The notes under the pieces were generated by a model, which made no database searches, had not been told where the DNA came from, and saw nothing but the letters and a program-made list of their open reading frames with translations. 9,248 nucleotides of DNA from DATDGX01 sp036521875 (lineage in GTDB: Bacteria > Desulfobacterota > Binatia > Binatales > Binataceae): the NCBI GenBank assembly GCA_036521875.1, contig DATDGX010000196.1:1-9248 (forward strand), written 5' to 3'. Shown here piece by piece: positions 5,654-9,248 of this stretch (its first letter is position 1; each line of letters opens with the position of its first letter). Position numbers and translations under genes: made by a program.

Positions 5654-6100
5654 TCAGGTTCGGTTCATGAAGCGATGGTCGATATGGGCGACCACTTCGC
5701 CGTTCTGATTCTTGAGCGTGGAGCGGACCACGACGAAGACCATCGTACCGCTGCGTCCGGTCTTCTCGTAGATCTCCTTGACGTGCGAGTGGAGCGTGAC
5801 TTTGTCGCCGGGCCGGATGGGCTGCACGAACTCGGCATCTTTGCCGGCATCGAAACCGGCGCGTCCGAAGCGCGGCACGTGCTGAAAGAAATGCCGCCCG
5901 TTGCGGAAGGTCACCGCGAACGACGGCGGCGCGACCAATCCCCCGTAGGGCCCCTTCTTCGCGGCCTCCGCGTCGGTGAACAGCGGGTTGGTCTCGCCGA
6001 GCCCCTGGCAGAACTTCTGAATCATCTCGGGGGTGACGGTCACCGGGTCGGTGACTTCGAACACCTTGTTGATCAGCGTCGGATCGTAATCTACCGCCAT
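5654..6100 (-). CDS. MaoC N-terminal-type hot-dog protein (HadA/ChsH2-N-like)
   Basis: This 148-residue protein matches the MaoC_dehydrat_N hot-dog type: the helix EMIQKFCQGLGETNPLFTD, then AAKKGPYGGLVAPPSF with the VAPPSF turn (56-61). Late strands include QPIRPGDKVTLHSHVKEIYE, with the PGD turn typical of MaoC domains. At the hydratase motif it reads GETNPLF (35-41), with Glu for Asp and Phe for His. Lack of the His is usual for this partner-type domain. It would pair with the next gene product to form the substrate tunnel for an acyl-CoA. The ATG at 6100 is two bases after the PHP gene's TAG. A GAGG-like ribosome site falls inside the end of the PHP gene, so the two are probably translationally coupled. 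Confidence 0.88.
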   Translation of the reverse strand: MAVDYDPTLINKVFEVTDPVTVTPEMIQKFCQGLGETNPLFTDAEAAKKGPYGGLVAPPSFAVTFRNGRHFFQHVPRFGRAGFDAGKDAEFVQPIRPGDKVTLHSHVKEIYEKTGRSGTMVFVVVRSTLKNQNGEVVAHIDHRFMNRT

Positions 6101-6102
6101 CG

Positions 6103-6786
6103 CTATTTCGCCTCGGCCTCGACTGCGCGTGCAACCGGCTTGCGCTTGGGGCGGAAGTCAACCGGCTCGTAGCTGCCGGTCTTGAGCTCGCGCACCAGGC
6201 CGTCGATCGAATTGATATATGCGGCGAAGCGCGTCGCGCATAACCCGATGAGACTTACCAGGTGGCTGTCCGAGCCGCCGGTCGCCGCGTATCCGAAGCG
6301 CTGGATCAACTCTTCGCTGCGCTCGTTCTCGCCCTTGCGCGATCCGCCGTTCAGCATCTCGACTGCGACCACGTTCTGGAGCGCGGGCTTGGTGAGGTAA
6401 TGCTCGCAGAGCCCGATGTTGGGACGCCCGGGATGGCACGGCACCGCGATTCCGCCCAGCCGCGCCACTTCGTCGATCAGTTCCTGCGCGTCGAGCCGGA
6501 TGTTGGCGAAGTCGAAGCGCGCCAGGATGTCCTCGTTCACGCCGAACACCAGCACGTGACCGTAGTTGGTCTCGACCTCCGACGCGCGCAGCACCATGAG
6601 GCCGAATTTGTCTTCCAGCGCGCGATAGTCGGCGTCGCGATTGAACTGGCGATGCTCGGTGAGGACGATGCCGTCGAGCGGGCGCTCGGCGCGGCGCAGC
6701 GTGATCCAGTTGAGGTACGCCTCTACCGGTGCGCGGCTGTCCTCGGAAGCTTCACTATGGCAATGCAGGTCAAGCGTTGTGCTCAC
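6103..6786 (-). CDS. PHP-domain metal-dependent phosphoesterase
   Basis: This 227-residue protein is a stand-alone PHP domain with the metal-binding set intact: Asp6-Leu-His8-Cys-His10 (the HxH motif), Glu44-His45 in LTEHRQF, Glu70 in ASEVETNYGH, His77, His118 in VPCHPGRPN, and Asp173-His175 in TGGSDSH. PHP domains hydrolyse phosphoester bonds at a di- or trinuclear metal centre (histidinol phosphatase, polymerase and nucleotide or oligonucleotide phosphatases are examples). The start is GTG at 6786, 14 bases after the DUF35 stop, and no better in-frame start lies before the HxH motif. The basic C-terminal tail (PKRKPVARAVEAEAK) is not part of the domain. It sits inside an acyl-CoA operon, between the DUF35 gene and the two hot-dog genes, where no phosphoesterase is expected. 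The substrate is unknown. Confidence 0.9.
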   Translation of the reverse strand: MSTTLDLHCHSEASEDSRAPVEAYLNWITLRRAERPLDGIVLTEHRQFNRDADYRALEDKFGLMVLRASEVETNYGHVLVFGVNEDILARFDFANIRLDAQELIDEVARLGGIAVPCHPGRPNIGLCEHYLTKPALQNVVAVEMLNGGSRKGENERSEELIQRFGYAATGGSDSHLVSLIGLCATRFAAYINSIDGLVRELKTGSYEPVDFRPKRKPVARAVEAEAK

Positions 6787-6800
6787 CAGGATTGTGTCCC

Positions 6801-7226
6801 TTACCTCGCCGGGCGAAATTTCGCGAGCGTCACCTCGGGCGTGACATCTTCGTATACGACCTCGACGGGCATCCCTATTTTAACGTCTTCGGCGCGGCAG
6901 TCGACAAGGTTGGTGAGCATTTTCAGGCCCTCGTCAAGCTCCACGTAGGCCATGATGTAGGGCAGCGACTCGCGAAATCCCGGCGCGCCATTCTGATTGG
7001 TCTGCGTGAACGTGTAGACCTTGCCGAGCCCCATCGACGGCACCCATTCGGTGCGCGGCGAGAGGCACTCGGTGCATTGCGCGCGCGGGTAGTAGCGAAG
7101 GTCGCCGCAGTCGCGGCACTTCTGGAGGTAGAGTTCGTGGCGCTTGAGCGCCTCCCACCACGGACGATTCTCTTCGTCCAGATGTGGAAGCGGCTTCGAA
7201 TATTTCGCGGGTTTCTGATCGGCCAT
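6801..7226 (-). CDS. DUF35 protein: Zn-ribbon and OB-fold partner of a thiolase-fold enzyme
   Basis: This 141-residue protein has the standard DUF35 layout. An N-terminal helix (about 17-34, with RPWWEALKRHELYLQK) leads to a rubredoxin-like Zn ribbon with Cys37, Cys40, Cys51 and Cys54, followed by an OB fold from MGLGKVYTFT to the end. DUF35 proteins bind beside thiolase-fold enzymes and, in steroid catabolism, the DUF35 part of ChsH2 is required by the aldolase Ltp2. Here it follows the SCPx-like gene by 14 bases, as in those pairs, so a complex is the natural inference. ATG 7226 is chosen because it precedes the family's N-terminal helix. A longer in-frame extension would overlap the upstream gene by over 100 bases. 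All four zinc cysteines are present. Confidence 0.92.
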   Translation of the reverse strand: MADQKPAKYSKPLPHLDEENRPWWEALKRHELYLQKCRDCGDLRYYPRAQCTECLSPRTEWVPSMGLGKVYTFTQTNQNGAPGFRESLPYIMAYVELDEGLKMLTNLVDCRAEDVKIGMPVEVVYEDVTPEVTLAKFRPAR

Positions 7227-7240
7227 AGTTGGATCCGCCC

Positions 7241-8398
7241 TTACTGGTTGCTGAAAATCAATGTCGCGCCGGAATGACGGGTGCCGAGCGCGCCGCCGGT
7301 GCCGTGCACGAGCGCGGTCTTGCAGTCCTTGATCTGGCGCGGGCCGCATTCGCCGCGAAGCTGCTTGACCGCTTCGATGACCAGGAAAATTCCGCGCATC
7401 CCGGGATGGTTCGAGCTGAGCCCGCCGCCGTCGGTGTTGATTGGGAACTCGCCGTCATAGCGCAGCCGGCCGCCGGTCACGAATGCTCCCCCCTCGCCGC
7501 GTTTGCAAAATCCCAGGTTTTCCAGCGTGGTGAGCACCGTGATGGTGAACGAGTCGTAGATCATCGCCATGTCGATGTCCTGGTGCGCGACGCCGGCGCG
7601 CTCGAATGCGAGCCGCCCCGATTGCGCCGCGGCGATCTCCAGAAAATCGCGCTTGCCACGCGCCGCGTGGCGCACCGTTTCGCCCGCGCCAAGCAGGTAG
7701 GCCGGCTTCTTTTTCAGATCGCGCGCACGCTCTGCCGAGGTAACCACCAGCGCGCCGCCGCCGTCGCTGATGATGCAGCAGTCGAGCAGATGCAGCGGCG
7801 ACGAGATGACGCGCGAGGCCAGCACGTCCTCGACCGTGATCGGGTCGCGATATTTCGCGGCCGGATTCATCGACGCGTGATGGCGCATCACCACCGCGAT
7901 TTCCGCGAGCTGCTCCGGCGTAGTGCCGTAATCGTGCATGTGGCGCTGCGCGATCATCGCATACGCTCCCACCGTGGTGGGCCCGAATGGCGCTTCGTAC
8001 TGGTCGCATGGCTCGCCGGCGCCGCCGCCGATACCGCCGGTGCCGATCGCGAAGCGCGACGACGCCGCGGTCGAGCCGTAAACGATCAGCGCCACCTCGC
8101 ACAGCCCCGCCGCGATCGCGGCGGCGGCATGCGCCGTATGCGCGACGAACGACGAGCCTCCGATCGAAGTCGAATCGACGTAGTTCGGCGTCAGGTTCAG
8201 GTAGTCGCACACCCCGACGATCCCCATCCCGCCGATTCCCGAGGTCAGGAATCCGTCGACATCCTTGATGGTCAGCCCGGCGTCGGCGAGCGCGCCGCGC
8301 GCGCTCTCGGCCATGATCTGGTACATCGTCTTGTCGGGGGCAAAGCGCGTCGGATGCTCGTAGACCCCGGCCACTGCTGCTTTGTTCTTCAGGCTCAT
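7241..8398 (-). CDS. SCPx/Ltp2-like thiolase-fold protein, probable retro-aldolase
   Basis: This 385-residue protein has the thiolase fold of the lipid-transfer (SCP2/Ltp) group. Visible blocks are the N-terminal domain with ALADAGLTIKDVDGFLT, the region STSIGGSSFVAHTAHAA (77-93) where thiolases carry the nucleophilic Cys, NTDGGGLSSNHPG (321-333) with His331, and HGTGGALGTRHSG (365-377). The Cys positions hold Ser and other residues, and the C-terminal Cys of thiolases is replaced around His365, so ordinary Claisen thiolysis is not expected. Ltp2-type enzymes of this kind cleave beta-hydroxyacyl-CoAs by retro-aldol reaction, using tyrosines; Tyr281 in MIYDSFT is a candidate. A DUF35 gene follows by 14 bases, supporting this. 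AGGGAA lies about eight bases before ATG 8398, and the alpha/beta hydrolase gene ends 11 bases upstream. The substrate is unknown. Confidence 0.9.
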   Translation of the reverse strand: MSLKNKAAVAGVYEHPTRFAPDKTMYQIMAESARGALADAGLTIKDVDGFLTSGIGGMGIVGVCDYLNLTPNYVDSTSIGGSSFVAHTAHAAAAIAAGLCEVALIVYGSTAASSRFAIGTGGIGGGAGEPCDQYEAPFGPTTVGAYAMIAQRHMHDYGTTPEQLAEIAVVMRHHASMNPAAKYRDPITVEDVLASRVISSPLHLLDCCIISDGGGALVVTSAERARDLKKKPAYLLGAGETVRHAARGKRDFLEIAAAQSGRLAFERAGVAHQDIDMAMIYDSFTITVLTTLENLGFCKRGEGGAFVTGGRLRYDGEFPINTDGGGLSSNHPGMRGIFLVIEAVKQLRGECGPRQIKDCKTALVHGTGGALGTRHSGATLIFSNQ

Positions 8399-8409
8399 TG
8401 CCGCGTTCC

Positions 8410-9228
8410 CTACCTGAGCTCCGCGAGGAACTTTCCGAGCTCGGCGTTTACCTCGTCCGGGCGTTCGCGCGCGATCATGTGGCCGGCGTCGGCGACGACC
8501 TTGAGTTGCGCGCCGGGAATTTTACTCTTGATCAGCTCCGCTTCCGTCGGCGTGGTGCTGACGTCATCGGCTCCCGCGAGAACCAGGGTCGGCTTGGCGA
8601 TTTTGCCGATCGAGTCGCGCAGATCGACCTCCGCGCACGCGAGGATGTCGGTATAGCGCACGCGCGGGTCGGTCTTGATCTGCTCCATCCAGCCCTCTCG
8701 CACCAGCTCGAATTTTTCCTTGATGGTCTTCGGCGAATAGCCATCGGTCAGAAACGATTGCGGCGCGCGGCCCATCGCGATCGCGCGCAGCCCCTCGACC
8801 CGATCCGCGGGCAGATTGAACTTCGCCGAGGTCGCGACCAGCGCGAGCGCCTCGGTGCGGTCCGGATATCGAAGCGCGAAATCCATTGCGATCGCACCAC
8901 CCATCGACCATCCCGCGATCACCGCCGACTTGAATCCGAGCGTGTCCATGAAGGCCGCGACAAAGTCGGCATAGTCGCCCACGGTGCGAAGCCCCTCGAC
9001 CCCCGACGAGCGGCCATGGCCGGGCAAATCAAACGCGACGGGACTGTGCTTCGATGCGGCGAGGCCGTCCACCTGGTTGTGCCATGAATGGCCGTTGCCG
9101 CCCGCTCCATGAACCAGCACGACTCTGCGACCGCGTGAAAAATCCGGCACCACGTCAGGCAGCGTCGTCGGACCGGAGTAGAAATAATACGTGGCGTGAC
9201 CTTTGACGTCGGTATACTTGGTGGGCAT
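8410..9228 (-). CDS. Alpha/beta-hydrolase fold enzyme
   Basis: This 272-residue protein is a complete alpha/beta hydrolase of usual length. The oxyanion-hole segment is VLVHGAGGNGHSW (37-49). The nucleophile elbow is GWSMGG with Ser108. The acid is Asp221 or Asp222 in LAGADDVST, and the catalytic His250 lies in ADAGHMIARERP. The DLPGHGRS segment (67-74) is typical of the esterase, lactonase and C-C hydrolase branches. No signal peptide is seen. GGGGAG at 9239-9244 lies ten bases before ATG 9228. It is the first gene of the operon that is visible; a promoter or more genes may lie beyond the window. It could open a lactone, hydrolyse an ester or cleave a carbon-carbon bond of the pathway's substrate, but the sequence does not decide which. 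Confidence 0.93.
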   Translation of the reverse strand: MPTKYTDVKGHATYYFYSGPTTLPDVVPDFSRGRRVVLVHGAGGNGHSWHNQVDGLAASKHSPVAFDLPGHGRSSGVEGLRTVGDYADFVAAFMDTLGFKSAVIAGWSMGGAIAMDFALRYPDRTEALALVATSAKFNLPADRVEGLRAIAMGRAPQSFLTDGYSPKTIKEKFELVREGWMEQIKTDPRVRYTDILACAEVDLRDSIGKIAKPTLVLAGADDVSTTPTEAELIKSKIPGAQLKVVADAGHMIARERPDEVNAELGKFLAELR

Positions 9229-9248
9229 CGGCGCGAAACTCCCCGCAC

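Noticed and set aside
5631..6161. N-terminal extension of the last hot-dog gene through the MaoC-N-like gene
   Set aside because: It would overlap an entire gene in another frame, and its sequence is Arg-rich without hot-dog features. ATG 5630 gives a domain of the correct length.
6262..6948. 228-codon open frame on the plus strand
   Set aside because: It is antisense to the PHP and DUF35 genes, which both have full sets of metal ligands. It shows no motif of its own.
7229..8656. 475-codon open frame on the plus strand, antisense to the thiolase-fold and hydrolase genes
   Set aside because: Its translation is rich in Arg, His and Asp with no recognisable domain, and it mirrors two clear family genes on the other strand. 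Long antisense frames are expected in GC-rich coding DNA.
1..9248. CRISPR arrays, tRNA or rRNA genes, insertion sequences, attachment sites
   Set aside because: I looked for regularly spaced repeats, tRNA-like cloverleaf segments, transposase motifs and terminal inverted repeats, and saw none I could support.

Overview
The window is GC-rich bacterial DNA with dense, short-gapped genes and many long antisense shadow frames. No marker gene is present. A CaiB-type CoA-transferase, an SCPx-like thiolase-fold protein, a DUF35 protein and two MaoC-type hot-dog proteins occur together, with an AraC regulator and an ACAD10-like HAD protein nearby. This suggests a soil or sediment bacterium with a large acyl-CoA catabolic repertoire (uncultured Binatota/deltaproteobacterial-like lineages or actinobacteria would fit). 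The taxonomic guess is weak.

Left part, plus strand (1-2590): the window opens inside a CaiB/BaiF CoA-transferase gene that ends at 1031. A gap of about 285 bases follows, holding a possible hairpin and a good sigma70-type promoter (TTGACT, 18 bases, TATGAT). This promoter leads into a small HExxH metallopeptidase-like gene whose frame is broken by one in-frame TGA at 1428-1430. An unrecognised 182-residue protein comes next. After it is a 52-codon remnant that looks like the two ends of a MacB/FtsX-type ABC permease joined by an internal deletion. This stretch looks like a decaying accessory patch.

Middle part, plus strand (2591-5187): a likely co-transcribed group holds an AraC-family regulator, a VOC/glyoxalase-fold protein, an unrecognised protein that may be a winged helix (4-base ATGA overlap with the VOC gene), and an ACAD10-like HAD phosphatase.

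Right part, minus strand (9228 down to 5217): a compact six-gene operon runs alpha/beta hydrolase, SCPx/Ltp2-like thiolase-fold protein, DUF35 Zn-ribbon/OB protein, PHP-domain phosphoesterase, MaoC-N-like hot-dog protein, MaoC-like hot-dog protein, with gaps of 2 to 23 bases. The thiolase-fold protein lacks the thiolase cysteines, and a DUF35 gene follows it directly. This is the arrangement of the Ltp2-type retro-aldolases of steroid side-chain degradation, where a MaoC-type hydratase makes the beta-hydroxyacyl-CoA that the aldolase cleaves. Two things are odd. Both hot-dog proteins lack the usual Asp/His hydratase pair, and a PHP phosphoesterase gene sits between the DUF35 gene and the hot-dog genes. 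The best inference is an acyl-CoA chain-shortening module that is a variant of the known steroid system, with unknown substrate.
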